Positions 1-12,035 are shown, counted from the first letter of the stretch. The stretch is 64,000 bases of DNA from Cranoglanis bouderius (GCA_023630585.1 CM042548.1:5881027-5945026); one strand, 5' to 3'. The notes: generated by a model not told the origin, from the sequence alone. Translations and numbers: made by a program.

Positions 1-1166
1 TCTCTCCTGGAGAGAATAACAGCACTGAGCCTCCTTCTCTGATGCCAGACAACCTTGCAGAACACTTGAGTGATCTTGGACCCATTCTTCATCCAGAACA
101 CTTCAAGCTCTGGTATATTCTTAGGTTTGTAATGCAGGTTCAATTGGCCATTCGATTCAGATCCCACCCAGTTCAAACCTGGAGACTGAGGTGGTCATTG
201 CAAAACATCGATTTTGTGTTTCTGCAATTATTTCAGTGTTGATTTGAATGCAAGATTTGGGTCATTATTTTGCTGAATGCTCTATGTGTAAATCTAAACC
301 ATTTGGCAACCAGACTCTTTGCTGAAAGAAAGATTTCATTATGTCAACCATCACAACAGCCCCCAGACCACAGACCACCACCAGCCATAAAATAGCGCCA
401 AAGTATCAACGATTCCGTATCCATATTTTACAGTGAACATTGGTTCTTTTCCTTGTACAGTATGTAAACCCTTTTGTTCACCAATTGTATGAATTGTTTG
501 AAAATTATCATTCCAAATGTAGTTCCAATGAGGTTTAGCAAAGTCCGGGTACTGCTTTTTTGTGTGACACTCCAGGAAGGGCTTATTTTGAACAACTGCT
601 TTCTATAGAAATGGTGTCTAATAGTTGAATTTGTAACTTAACTACATGAATGAATCAGCTAAACTGTGCATTTCTGAAAATTTGATATTTATTCTTTGGC
701 AACATCAGCACTGCCCACACTGTATGCTCGTGGGTCCAGTTTCTGGTAAATTTTCAACTGTTGTAGACTTTTAAAACTTTTTTATTATTGTATTTTTAAC
801 TGCTTGTGTATTTTTTATATCCATCACGTGTCCAGATTAATAATCACCTGTCTGTTATGTCTTACAAGTTCAGTAGTTATCTCCATGGTTGTGAACAAGA
901 GCATAGTTTTATTATTACTGTTGTTGTTATTCTTTAGGACATTCTTTAGGACACAATTTTGCCACCTATGATTTTAAAAATAAGATATTATTTAGGAAAG
1001 GTTTGATGGAGTTCTTTAGAGAAAAATCATTTTGTTACGTACTCATTATGTCTATTGTTTTCTAGAATCATTTGTACTCATTCTTCTGAAGGGTGCCAAT
1101 AATTATGTTGTGGTTGTATATGTCAGTTTGTCTATTTTGAGGATTTTTTTTCCCTCTTCTTTCCAG
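1..1166. other. 5' flank / intron upstream of the first visible pipox exon
   Basis: No pipox exon could be recognised here; the missing N-terminal exons should lie further left. The sequence is AT-rich and ends in a pyrimidine-rich acceptor (ttccag at 1161-1166). Bases 1-650 have the texture of an old dispersed repeat, with short broken reading frames, but I cannot name a family. Confidence 0.5.
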
Positions 1167-1349
1167 ATGGTGTTCCAGTCACATGGTGGTGTAATAAAAG
1201 ATGGAGAGAAAGTGATTAATATTGAGCCTGGTGATTTAATCACAGTGACTACAGACTCTGGCACGTACCAAGCAAAGAATCTGGTGATCACAGCTGGTCC
1301 CTGGGCCAAAACACTTCTCTCCCACACCGGACTACAGCTTCCACTGCAG
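1167..1349 (+). CDS. pipox: pipox exon (a), 61 codons
   Basis: Flanked by ttccag and gtactg. It starts MVFQSHGG and contains DGEKV and QAKNLVITAGPW, the strand-turn around the FAD-binding domain shared by MSOX-family oxidases. Phase 0 at both ends. The initial ATG is an internal Met codon, not a start. Confidence 0.93.
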
Positions 1350-4300
1350 GTACTGACTGAACCAGAGCTCCGCCTTGACAACTTCTCACTGAACCACAGG
1401 CAGACAACATCTTATATTCACTCACCTGCTCCATCTTTATCTGCCTTTAAAAATTCATATGGCAACAATCCCGTCCTGGAGTGAATGCTAGACTCTAGGT
1501 CACGATGCATTATCTGAAGGAAAATCATTTCCACCATAGTGCAGCATTGAGGTCAGAGGCTGAGAATTACACACAAGCCTTTGGAGCGTGACTGGCATCA
1601 CCGCAGGTCAGCCTGAAAAGTCAGCCACTGCTCAGAATAAACAAGTCAGGGTATTTCTCTTTCCCTGTCCCACCCATGAGCAACAAGTCTCAGATTTAAA
1701 CAATCCTCCTTATGTCACACACCAAAACAGAGGCGATGGAGAGGCATTTGTTGCTGTTTAAGCTTGGAATTGCTCTCTGAATTGGACTTGCATTATTGAG
1801 TAAGGCATGGACCTGAGAGGCTGCACCCAAGTAAATAGGACTATGTGTGATGTCTTGATTTGTTCTGGGCTTTTATGATCTCTGAATGAGGGAGCACGAT
1901 GGACAGTTCATTAAAGCGAGAACTTCTAAATACTTATTCATTTTCTCAGGATGTGATTTATATCAGTGTACATTCCTTTAATTGAAATCTTATTCCTGAT
2001 GCTGCAGTAATAGGAGAACAGTACTCATGGTAATTGCTCTTGGATCAAAAACAGCTTCAACAACAACCCTTTCTCTCTCTGTATGTCTTGGCAGGTGCTA
2101 AGGATAAATGTGTGCTACTGGAAGGAGAAGGTTCCAGGCTCCTACAGCATCAGTAATCGCTTTCCCTGCTTCATCCAGATGCAGCCAAAAGAGGCGGAGC
2201 GTGATATCTACGGCCTCCCATCCAATGAATATCCAGGACTGATGAAGGTGAGTGAAAGGAGCTGGGAATTTCTTCCCAGCTCATCAATGAGCATGTACAG
2301 CCCCCAGGACGCATCTCAAATGGTGTATTATACACTATATGCTGTGCAGTATGTACATGAGTACGTAGTCATGTCTCAAATCAAACACTAACATTTTGCA
2401 CCATATAGAAATGAAAAATTACTCTGTATCACACATCAGTGAAAGGTGTCAAAGGAAGGATAATTTCTTACACTGATCCACAAATTCATGGCACTGTTGT
2501 CTATTCATTAAAACATGCTTGATTAAAAAGCAATAGTCGTCCCTCTCCTCTGATCCGTGTTCTCCTGGTCACGGACCCTGTTTCACAGCAACCTCAGTGG
2601 GAGCTCTCCGGCTCATCATGCTTGACATGCATGACACATATGGTTGAGTCATGTTAGATGTATCTTTACTCCAGCCACCAGAGCCTGGGTTAGTCTGCCT
2701 ATCAGCTCCTCTGAGTAAACTACAAATGATGTAATAATGTAATATGGAGCTGTACTGCTATAATCAGGTTCCAGATGGAGCTGTTGGAGGTCTTTTTTTC
2801 TTGGTATAAATCCTACGGGTCATGTGTGTCATGCACAGATTTGCTACCACATGGGAAGTGAGACAGAGCCAGATGAGAGAGACAGACAGACAGATAGACG
2901 GGACGTGGATGCTTTGACCAGTTACATCAGCCGCTGCTTCCCCGGCCTCATGCCTGTGCCTGCTATTGTGGAGAGCTGTATGTACACGGTGAGTTAGTGC
3001 TATCTACATACATATACTCTACATAGTCCAGTCCACTGAGTGTTAAAGCCCTACTAAAAGCAGATTGGCAGATGGATACACTTATTACTTTATAGCATGA
3101 CTAATGTCTTGAATTTGCCAACCAGATGGTACAATAGAAAATATACAGTTCTTTTAAGCTAAAGATACTGTACTGGTGAGTCTCACTAAATTGCATAGGA
3201 CACGTTGTACATGTGTGTAAAGGAGAAGCTTTAAACGACACCAAGGGCTGGTTTCACGAAGCAGGATTTATTGGTTATATTTAAGCTTGGTTTGATTTTA
3301 TTGGCTGTGCTGACTTATACTGCACAGTTGACATGTTCAGGATCAGAGAGTGTAAACAGCGAGTCAGATGTCACAAAAATCACACATTTTTCCCTGATGT
3401 AGGCTACCAAGCTCACACAGTGTAAACAGTTTCTGTAAAAATGGATATAAGAGTATAAATTGTGAAAAGGTCACTTGTAGAAGTTATTTTTTATGTCAGA
3501 GATATAGAATTTTCACTGAGGGAATATTTTATATTTGCTGCATTTTAGAGCATGATATTGCAAATAACACTCGCCATTAGCCTCTCACTGTTCCACTATC
3601 TAAAAGGGTTTTTCTGTGTGGCACAGGTATACTGTATACTGTTGGTCATACAGAGAATCTCAGCAAACCTACAGCTCGCTAAGCCCATTACAAGGTGGTT
3701 GCTTTGTCATAGAAATGGACTTCTACAGAAGAACATATAACATCACCGTTTTGTTTTTTTTTTCTTTTCTACTTGGTTTAACTACGACAGCCATCTTTGT
3801 CTCATGGCACACAACAAATTTTGGTTATACTGCTGTTTACGGAAAACTCAATATCTCGGCTCAGGATGGTCCGAGCTCTTTGGAACAAAAATAGATCTCT
3901 AGAGCACATTACAAGGTACATGTACACATATAAACCTTTTGCACATTCATGTTCCTTAGACTTAGAACTTAAGTCCAAATGTAATGCTAAAGATTGGTCA
4001 CAGTTCCAATTTTGGGGTCAGTTATAATAGGAAGGGTTCGATTCTCAGTCTTAATTTTTTTTTTTAGGGGTACCTAGGTAAGTATAGTTTGCATGCAGAA
4101 CATTTCAGGTTTGTGATTCTCTCTTTTTTTAATGGGGGCCATAAAGTGCAATTTAAAAAAAAAAAAAAATTCCCTCACTTTCGGGTTGAATATCTCTGGT
4201 TTGCAATTATTGACTACTTGAGATGGAATGACGACAATAATAAATAAACAGATGCTTAAAAGATTGATATGATATAATGTTAGTGCTATAGATTGCACTC

Positions 4301-4685
4301 ACACTCCAGCCATCAGTCCTGAGGCTATTCATGACCTGACCATTCAGCTAATACAACCTATTCATTAATCTATACATAACAGGTAAGGATATTACATTTA
4401 TTCAGTGAACATGTGTAAGTCCAATTCTTTCCCATTGTATGTGAAATTTACCTACCTGAAGTTACTTACTGCACACTTATAAGGTAGATCATATCAGCCC
4501 TGACCACCCAGCTACCAGCTGGCAAAGATAACAACCAACATTAATGCCTTTTTTTTTTTTTCATGGTAAAAAGTTACAGTAAAAGGAATTTGTACCACCA
4601 AAATGTTTATTACATTTCTCTTTGCTGGAAAGAGACAAAAACAATACAGTACAAGACCTTATTTAGAGAGAGATAAATATGGACC

Positions 4686-4751
<66 letters not shown>

Positions 4752-6565
4752 TCAACAGTTCTAGTTCCCCAATTAAAGTTTTTTTTTTCATGTTCTTGGG
4801 GGTGTATATGACTGTTCTTTCTAGAAACGTTATAAAGGAGGTCCTTTGACAGTTGCAAAAGAATGCAACTCTATTCCTCCACATTATTATCTTTCCCCAA
4901 CAGCCAAATACAGCAGTGCATTAATTACATGAAAACGTGTATTTCTTGTACACCGCTTGCTTTTGATACGCCCCTCTGCTTAGGCTCCATAACTGTTTGT
5001 CAAAAAGAGCACTCAAATTCCCTTAACTGTATATGAGAAATACACTCAGCCCTATTTACTAGCATTACTTTTATAAAGCATATACACATACTTCTTATCA
5101 GTATTATTAGTATTATTTAGAGCACCCCACCATGATAAACTACTCACTATTAGACATAGCCCTCTGCTGGAGTATATCCTGGCACTGGTGGTCTCACAAT
5201 TTTTTTTCCAATTTGCTGCAAGCGGTCTCCCTTTTTTTTTTTTTTTTTTTTTTACAGTAGATATCAAATTAAGACATAGAACAACGAATCAGCTATTTAA
5301 ACTGCTGGTGTTACAACTAAAGAATAATTATAAATAGACAGCTTAGTCTATACAAGCCATTAGTTGAGCCATTGAATGCATATTGCATATTATAGCAAGT
5401 GAAGCTAAAATATCCATCCATTATCTATACCGCTTATCCTACACGGGGTCGCACAGAGCCCATAACAGGGAACTCGGGGGACACCTTGCCAGCCCATCGC
5501 AGGGCACAATCACACACACATTCACACACTATGGACAATTTGGAAGTGCCAATTAGCCTACAAGACATGTCTTTGGACTGGGGAAGGAAACTGGAGTGCC
5601 CGGAGGAACACAGGGAGAACATGCAACCTCTGCGCACACAAGGCGGAGGTCTGATTCGAACCCCCAACCCCAAATTTTGCTTTTTGATGGGATTTGCTGT
5701 ATGTGCTTCACATTTGTGTTGTAGGATTTCTTGTTTTGCCACAGAAAAGTCTCACGCAATTGGCTGCACTGGGACTAATCATTCCTTGATTGTCTAAAGC
5801 TGGATTGCAGTTGTTAACAAACATTGTGAGAGTTCACCATGATTGGATGTGTTAGAATTTGTTAAGCAAGAATTTAGTCAGGAACCCAGCTGTGTTAAAC
5901 ATGCTTCATGATACACGCCTAATGTGCCTGGGGTGTAATGGGAAATCAATATAAAGAATTCTTTGTTTAGTAAAAAAAGAAATCACTAAATTAATAAACC
6001 TTTACAATAACAAAACAAAACAAACAAACAAACAAAAAAAAAACAGTAAATAGATTATAGGATTGTATCTGACAAACTGAAATCCATGACAGCTTTAAAT
6101 TAATTTCATGGTAGGCTTGTGGGCACACAGTAATATGCATGTACAAAATATGCATGTTAAAATAAATTAATATTGACTTCCCATTGTAGGCATCTCTCCC
6201 ATTTTGAGCACACGTGGGTTGTCCTCATTTTGTGTAACGTTTACATAAGGCATTAGTTTACTGAAACTTTTGTTTTCTCAACTTTTGAAAAGTGAAATTC
6301 TTTTTAAAGCTGAATTCTATTCTGATCTCTTTGGTTAGAGTGTTGCTCATTAAAAGCAGCCAGTGAAGTATGTAGTGAATATTTCTCTGTGAAGAGTGCT
6401 ATTATTATATAATTCTCTGTGTTTTCCTGATCTCTTAGGTCACACCTGACAATCATTTTGTCCTGGACCGCCACCCAACCTACAGCAACATTGTGATTGG
6501 AGCTGGGTTCTCAGGTCAGCAGTAATAAACCATACATCTTTTACTCCCATGTCTGAGTGCCACAC

Positions 6566-6627
<62 letters not shown>

Positions 6628-7206
6628 ATCTCAAAATGCTGGCTTAGTTTTTAATGAGGGACTGTGCTGGGGCAGCAGAAAAGGACGGTGAATGGATCCC
6701 CCAGTGCACATGCCTTTTATCCTCTAATTAAAGATGCTTGTGGCTCGCTGGGCCGCCGAATGCTTCCATAGCTGCCTCTCTGGGACCAAAGGGCTCTGTT
6801 GACATTCAATCCATCTGCTACTATTGTCTCGTCCTTTAACTAATTACGAGGCTAATTAATTTCCGCTCAGACCATCGACCGAGAGGACACTGCTAGTACA
6901 GTTTAATTTTAAAGGTTTCAGGAAAGAAGTGACATAAAAGCTTCTGTTGGGGTATATTGGGGAAAGCTATTCATTTCGTGCTGTATTGTTCTCAGATAGA
7001 GGAACCACTTGAGTGAGGATTGTGGGATTGCTTCTCCAGCACACACCCCATTAATGATTTATGGCATTTATTCTTCGGCCTCAATTCAACATTAGGCCTA
7101 TGATTGGAACTGAGACATCCCTGTTATTAACCTTCCACTCCTCTTTTTTTCTCTATTGTGTACTGTAATAACTGCATTTGCCCTCTCTGCTTCTCCTATA
7201 CACTGC

Positions 7207-7274
<68 letters not shown>

Positions 7275-7898
7275 GCTGGCTGAAAATCTCAACGCATGCA
7301 ATGATTTGACTCCAATTCTGAGGCTGTTTTGGAGGAACAACCTTCTATTGTCCACTATGCGCTTAACATAAAAGCTGCTACGCCAGAGCAAGGGCTTCAC
7401 AGTTGCCATGGCTACCCTGTCATATTATATTCACACATCACACAGGTCTGTCTGTCAGAAACTCGGCCACTCAGCCATCAGAACTTCAAAAAAAAAAAAA
7501 AAAAAAAGCACTACATTTCAGAACATCTTATATATATATATATATATATGTATTGTAGCTCTAGTTTATACATCAGTGTCTGACAATTTATGTGCATGAA
7601 GACATTCTCCTTTATTTAAAATACTGTATGCCCCAAATCCATGCAGGATGAGAACCCTGTCCCAGATCATTGTGTACTTAATTTTTTTCTGAAGCCCCTC
7701 TTACACTACACATAATGGTCGGTATATTCTCCTCTATAGAGTGCTGTGTACAAAAATCTGATTTGTATCTCCACAGGCCACGGTTTCAAGTTTGGTCCAA
7801 TTGTAGGGAAGGTGCTGTGTGAGCTGAGCATGGGCCAGAATCCTTCCTATGACCTTTCACCTTTCAGCATCCAGCGCTTCCAGGGCAACCTCAAATAA
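1167..7898 (+). CDS. pipox: Peroxisomal sarcosine oxidase / L-pipecolate oxidase, 3' part (5 exons)
   Basis: Flavoenzyme of the monomeric sarcosine oxidase (MSOX) family. It oxidises N-methyl and cyclic amino acids (sarcosine, L-pipecolate) with O2, giving H2O2, and normally acts in peroxisomes. Five exons (1167-1349, 2095-2247, 2839-2988, 6439-6514, 7777-7898) join in frame to about 227 codons plus stop, against about 390 residues for the human protein, so roughly 160 N-terminal residues including the GxGxxG FAD motif are off-window. Residues equivalent to the MSOX catalytic set are visible: Lys (GLMK) and His (ICYH) four residues apart, like K265/H269; Cys in ESCMYT, the covalent flavin site; and Lys in HGFKFGP, like K348. 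The C-terminal GAGFSGHGFK motif is intact. The protein ends in GNLK with no obvious PTS1. The gene converges on myo18a. Introns 1350-2094 and 2248-2838 hold nothing recognised. Whether the preferred substrate is sarcosine or pipecolate cannot be told from sequence. Confidence 0.95.
2095..2247 (+). CDS. pipox: pipox exon (b), 51 codons
   Basis: Acceptor ttggcag, donor gtgagt. It begins VLRINVCYWKEK, contains FPCF and IYGLPSNEYPGLMK. The last codon is the Lys equivalent to MSOX K265, which activates oxygen. Phase 0 at both ends. Confidence 0.95.
2839..2988 (+). CDS. pipox: pipox exon (c), 50 codons, carries the flavinylated Cys
   Basis: Acceptor atgcacag, donor gtgagt. It begins ICYHMG (His equivalent to MSOX H269) and ends VESCMYT, where Cys is the expected covalent FAD attachment site. 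A charged stretch rich in Asp and Arg in the middle matches a variable loop of the family. Confidence 0.95.
4687..4751. repeat. (TTA)n microsatellite
   Basis: About 21 uninterrupted TTA units inside the pipox intron. No flanking LINE or SINE body was recognised. Confidence 0.95.
5411..5675 (+). repeat. Dispersed teleost repeat, copy 1 (plus orientation)
   Basis: Starts with ccattatctataccgctta and continues through catcgcagggcacaatcac, gacatgtctttggactgggg and gattcgaacccccaacccc. The same ordered blocks recur at 11803-12035 (same strand) and, inverted, at 52471-52764. The TTCGAACCC-like block resembles a tRNA-type B box on the opposite strand, so a SINE origin is likely. Family name not assigned. 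Confidence 0.75.
6439..6514 (+). CDS. pipox: pipox exon (d), 25 codons plus 1 base
   Basis: Acceptor tctcttag, donor gtcagc. It encodes VTPDNHFVLDRHP and NIVIGAGFS, the second conserved strand of the FAD domain. It ends in phase 1; the split Gly codon is completed by the next exon. Confidence 0.95.
6566..6624. repeat. (CA)n microsatellite
   Basis: About 29 CA units, 50 bp downstream of pipox exon (d). Confidence 0.95.
6715..7210 (+). other. Unique-looking AT-rich block in the last pipox intron
   Basis: Complex, non-repetitive sequence with several TAATTA/CTAATTA-type homeodomain-like core sites (6726-6730, 6840-6862). It contains no exon. It could be a conserved non-coding element, but conservation cannot be judged from one genome. 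Confidence 0.25.
7211..7273. repeat. (TG)n microsatellite
   Basis: About 31 TG units in the last pipox intron. Followed at 7488-7507 by an A run and at 7530-7548 by a short (TA)n. Confidence 0.95.
7777..7898 (+). CDS. pipox: pipox last coding exon with stop TAA
   Basis: Acceptor ctccacag. It encodes HGFKFGPIVGKVL, with the Lys equivalent to MSOX K348, then a short tail ending FQGNLK and TAA at 7896-7898. No canonical SKL-like or AHL-like peroxisome-targeting tripeptide is present. Confidence 0.95.
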
Positions 7899-9314
7899 GA
7901 TCAATGAGATGAGACCATTATCTGTAGCAGAAAACATGTGAAGAAATTTCTAGTAATGCAGGACACAATGGTGATTTGTCATGAACATTTCAATGAAAAT
8001 ATTTGTATCTCTACAGTAGATAATTTCTATGAAATATAAATTGCTAAATGCTCTAGCCAAATGATGCATCTGTGATATCCCTGGTTTGATGTCTCGATGC
8101 TTCATCTGCCGTAATTCTCTAAAAGGAAGACAACAGTACATGATAAGCTGCAGAAAAACTAGCATAGCATGGACAAATATGAGTTCAAATTGACCAGACT
8201 AAACATGACCTTCATGAGTATGTATATTTTTATGCAAGCATAATGGTCTTCCATTAAATAATTTTCAAAGCTGCTTCAGTGTGAAGAGATCTACTCCTTG
8301 AGTCAAGTCATGGGAGCCATTAGCTTCCTCTAATGAGATGCACAATACCAGTTTTCATCTTTCATTCAACTTAAAGCACATATTTGTTTTACGCACTATT
8401 TCCTCCTCTATAACAAAGCAATGGTCCCAATTGCATACAAAGCAAATAGTTTGTTAAAAAAAAAAAGAGAGAGAGACATCAGCCACTGAGCAATTTGCCT
8501 CAAAGGAAACAGGCTGCATGTTGTTTTTCCGCCTGTAACTATTTCGCCCTGTAAACATGTTAATCACTAATCAGGTGGCCCGTTACTATAGCCGTTCACC
8601 ACCATCATCAGGAATGAGGAAATTATACAGCGTGACAGCAGGGGAGCCGGAGTCCATTCATCCTTGGGGCTAGAAGTAAGAGCATATTGATTGTGTTAGA
8701 TTATTAATGGCTGCATTAAATTGCCATCAAGCATGCGTGGGCAAATATTTACCTCAGCAGATGAGGGCTTGATGATGGTGTGAGCTTTTGAACAATGCAT
8801 GAGAAGAGAGCGGACGAGCGAGTGTGGGCTCAGAAGCGGCTCCAGGCTGCACTCAAAGCTCGCAGGAACCTGGCTCCATGTCAGAGTCTTAATAAATAAT
8901 CTTTACAGCGCGTGTGTGTAAGGCAACACAAGGAGTCAGGATTTCAGCTTCAGACTGTACAGGTAAGCTATTTATATTCAGAATGCCTCTAGATTGAGGT
9001 GATTACAGGGATTACTTTGTGTCTTATAGAAAAAGAGAAAAAGATCAAGCTTGGTCATGTGTGTGGTTTTATGAAGCTGAGAGTATGAGCGCTTTTGTTC
9101 TCAAGGAGGATAAAGCAAAGGAGCAAAAGTGTGTTGTAGTGTTTAAGGGCTATAGTAGGCACATCAGGGAAAATCTGGAAGAACACAAAAGCAAGCATTA
9201 GACTGAATCACTGAATTAGTGAATTTTATTAAAAGTCTTTAAGTGCCTGGGAAAACTACACAGGTTTCTGCCTTTGCCATTGGAAAATTATAGAAATAAT
9301 TTATAATGACTCAC
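7899..9314. other. pipox 3' flank
   Basis: Probable 3' UTR then intergenic sequence. ATTAAA at 8253-8258 and AATAAA at 8891-8896 are candidate polyadenylation signals for pipox; neither can be confirmed without transcripts. Nothing coding was recognised. Confidence 0.4.
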
Positions 9315-9597
9315 TAACTCCATTTTCATAAAAGTTTGGATTTTTTCTAAAATGCAATAAAAAGAAAAATCTGTGATTTGTCAAGTCTCTTGAAACTTTA
9401 ATTAACTGACAAAAGTACAAAGAAAAGATATTCAGTGTTTTCACTGAACAACTTAGTTGTATTTTGCAAATTTAGAATTTGATGCCTTCAACACAGTTGG
9501 GACAGAGGCAAAATAAGACTGAAAAGTTTATAGAATATTCAAGTAACACCATTTTGGAGGATGAGGTTAATTGGTAACAGGGGTGGGTATCAGGATC

Positions 9598-10618
9598 AGG
9601 CATAGATCATCCGTAGTCATGGTCTCAGCTATCACTGCTATGCTGATGACACCCAGATTTATACATCCACACGTTTTAATGAAAAACATGCCATCAGCTC
9701 ATTAACTGCTTGTATCAGTGATATAAAAATTTGGTTAAACAGTAACGTCCTCAAATTCAATGCTGACAAAACTGAGATCATGATTACTGGGCCACAATCA
9801 CTTATAAGAAATATTGACATTTGGATCAATGTTGATGAAAATCTGACCAAACCCTTTAAAATCATTAAGAATCTGGGAATCACTTTCGATCCATCTCTTA
9901 CTTTTGAAGCCCATGTTAGAACCATCACTAAAACTGCTTTCTTTCATCTACGTCACATTGCACGACTCCGCCCCATTCTCCGTTTAAAGGATGCAGAAAC
10001 ACGAGTTCATGCTTTCATATCATCACGTCTTGACTACTGTAACTCACTCTTTACTGGCCTGCCAGCTACAAATATTGTCCGATTACAATACATCCAAAAC
10101 TCTCCAGCTAGAGTTCTCACTAACCCCAAGCGTTCTGCACACATTACTCCCATCTTGTTTAGCCTTCACTGGCTACTTGTCTCATGCCGTATTAAGTTTA
10201 AAATTCTTCTCCTGACATACAAAGCTCTCAATGATCTGGCACCTCGTTATATATGTGATCTGCTACATCCATAAACACCAGTACACACTCTTTGTTCTTC
10301 TCATTCCAAATTACTGTCGGTCCCTAGATTTCGTCTATACACTTTTGGTGGGAGATCCTTCAGTGTAGTTGCACCTAAACTGTGGAACTCTCTACCTCAG
10401 AGCCTCCGTGACATTTCTATCTTTAAAACTCAGCTTAAAACATATCTTTTCTCAGCGCATTATTTGACTAGTACTGAGTGATGTCTTATTTTCTGTTTTG
10501 TAATTGAGACTAAACAAAAACTTCTGTTGAAATGTATATTAATGTACTTTGTCCTGTTAAATGTATATGAAGTGTAAAGTGTCCTTGAGCTTGTGGAAAG
10601 GCGCTACATAAATAAAAC

Positions 10619-10673
<55 letters not shown>
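9598..10673 (+). mobile_element. 5'-truncated L2-clade LINE with (ATT)n tail
   Basis: One frame runs from about 9606 to a TGA at 10479-10481 with a single internal stop (TAA 10272-10274). It encodes the end of a reverse transcriptase, with the YADDTQIY catalytic box, then DYCNSLFTGLP and LWNSLPQSLR, typical of the L2/CR1-group ORF2 C-terminus. After the stop comes GGCGCTACATAAATAAA and about 18 ATT units (10619-10673), the L2-type 3' end. Severe 5' truncation is normal for LINE insertion. The flanks are the two halves of a Tc1-like element. Confidence 0.9.
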
Positions 10674-10674
<1 letters not shown>

Positions 10675-10701
10675 AAAGGAGCATCCACCAAAAGCTCAGT
10701 C

Positions 10702-11640
10702 TTTGCAAGCAAGGATGGGTCATGGCTCACCACTTTGTGACAAATTTTGAGAATTGTGAGAGAATTGTCAGTCAGTTCAAAAAGAACATTGCTCAATGCA
10801 AGATTGCAAAGAATTGAGGTCTTTCACCAGCTACAGTGCATAATATTGTGAAAAGATTCTGGGAATCCGGAGAAATCTCATTGTGTAAAGGGCAAGGCCC
10901 TTTTGAATGTTACTACTGTTGAATATGCATGACCTTCGAGCCCTCAGGTGGCATTGAAATCGTCATGCTACTGTAATAAATATAACCACATGGGCTCTGG
11001 AGTACTTCAGAAAACCGTTGTCACTTAACACAGTCTGCTGCTGCATCCAGAAATGCAACCCAAAACTCTATTACGCAAAGAGGAAGCCACACATCAACTC
11101 TATGCAGAAATGCCGCCGAGTTCTCTGGGACCAAGCTCATCTCAGATGGACTGAAAGGCAGTGGAAACGTGTACTGTGGTCAGATCACACCACGTTTCAG
11201 CTTCGTCGAGTTCTCCGTGCCAAAGATGAGAAAGACCAACCAGACTGTTATAAGTGAAAGGTGCAAAAGCCAGCATCTGTGATGGGGGTGCATCAGTGCC
11301 CACGACATGGGTGACTTGCATATGTGTGAAGGTACCATTGACGCAGAGGCGTATATTGGGATTTTAGAGAGACATATGCTGCCATCAAGGCAACGTCTTT
11401 TCCCAGGAAGTCCATGGTTATTTAAGCAGGACAATGCCAGGCCTCATTCTGCACTTGCTACAACAGCGTGGCTTTGTAGACACAGAGTGCGTGTGCTTGA
11501 CTGGCCTGCCAGCAGTCCAGATCTGTCTCCTATGGCCCATCATGAAGAGGAGAATCAGACAATGGCGAACAAGGACTGTTGAGCAGCTAAAGTCTTGTAT
11601 CAAGCAAAAATTCCACTTGCAAAACTGCAACAGTTAGTAT
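10702..11640 (+). pseudogene. Tc1-type transposase pseudogene
   Basis: DDE-family transposase remnant in at least three frames. Visible pieces: MAHHFVTNFE start region, a VNRF-like helix (ATVHNIVKRFWESGEIS), the segment around 11090-11250 (CRRVLWDQAHLRWTE) where the first catalytic Asp is altered (reads WSDHTT), and the 11307-11582 piece with QDNARPHSA. Multiple stops; not expected to be translated. Confidence 0.8.
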
Positions 11641-11802
11641 CCTCAGTTCCCAATTAAAAAGTGTAATTAAAAGGAAGGGGACAAGTCACAGATTTTTGTA
11701 TTTATTGCATTTTAGAAAAAATCACAACTTTTATGGAAATGGGGTTAGTAAAGCAAATTGTCATCCTTTTAAAGCAAGTGTATTATTTTTTAAATTAGCC
11801 AT

Positions 11803-12035
11803 TACATTTTCCATACCGCTTATCCTACACTGGGTTGCAGAGGAGCCTGGAGCCTATCCCAGGGTACAAGGCAGACTCATCGCAGGGCACAATCTCACAC
11901 ACATTCACACACTACAGACAATTTGGAAATGCCAGTCAACCTACAACACATGTCTTTGGACTGGGGGAGGAACCCCCCAAAGCATGAGGATAACATGCAA
12001 GGTGGTGCAGAGGTGGGATTCAAACCCCCAACCCC
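11803..12035 (+). repeat. Dispersed teleost repeat, copy 2
   Basis: Same ordered blocks as 5411-5675: ccataccgcttatcctacac, agcctatcccagggtacaag, catgtctttggactggggga and caaacccccaaccccagagg. Begins about 55 bp after the Tc1-like right end. Confidence 0.75.

Larger units (their letters stand above)
2989..6438 (+). other. Long pipox intron (3.45 kb)
   Basis: No coding exon recognised. It holds a (TTA)n microsatellite, short A/T runs (4155-4170, 5230-5253, 6032-6045) and one dispersed teleost repeat (5411-5675). The reading frames in it are unconvincing and several are encoded by repeats. Confidence 0.7.
9317..11745 (+). mobile_element. Tc1-like DNA transposon, degenerate, split by an L2 LINE
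   Basis: Inverted ends match over about 65 bp: ACTCCATTTTCATAAAAGT at the left, and the reverse complement of the right end reads ACCCCATTTCCATAAAAGT, each flanked by a TA dinucleotide (9315-9316 and 11746-11747), as expected for Tc1/mariner. The transposase region (about 10700-11630, plus) is broken by stops and frameshifts. It keeps a helix-turn-helix-like start, MGDLHMCEGTI, WLFKQDNARPHSA (second catalytic Asp) and LDWPASSPDLSP. The ENLW-type Glu motif after it is damaged (reads AHHEEE). A 5'-truncated LINE at about 9598-10673 interrupts it upstream of the transposase. Non-functional relic. Confidence 0.9.

Noticed and set aside
5399..5797. 132-residue plus-strand frame in the pipox intron
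   Set aside because: Most of it lies inside a dispersed repeat that has other copies in the window.
7098..7409. Reading frames over the (TG)n repeat in the pipox intron
   Set aside because: Coding potential is created by the dinucleotide repeat.
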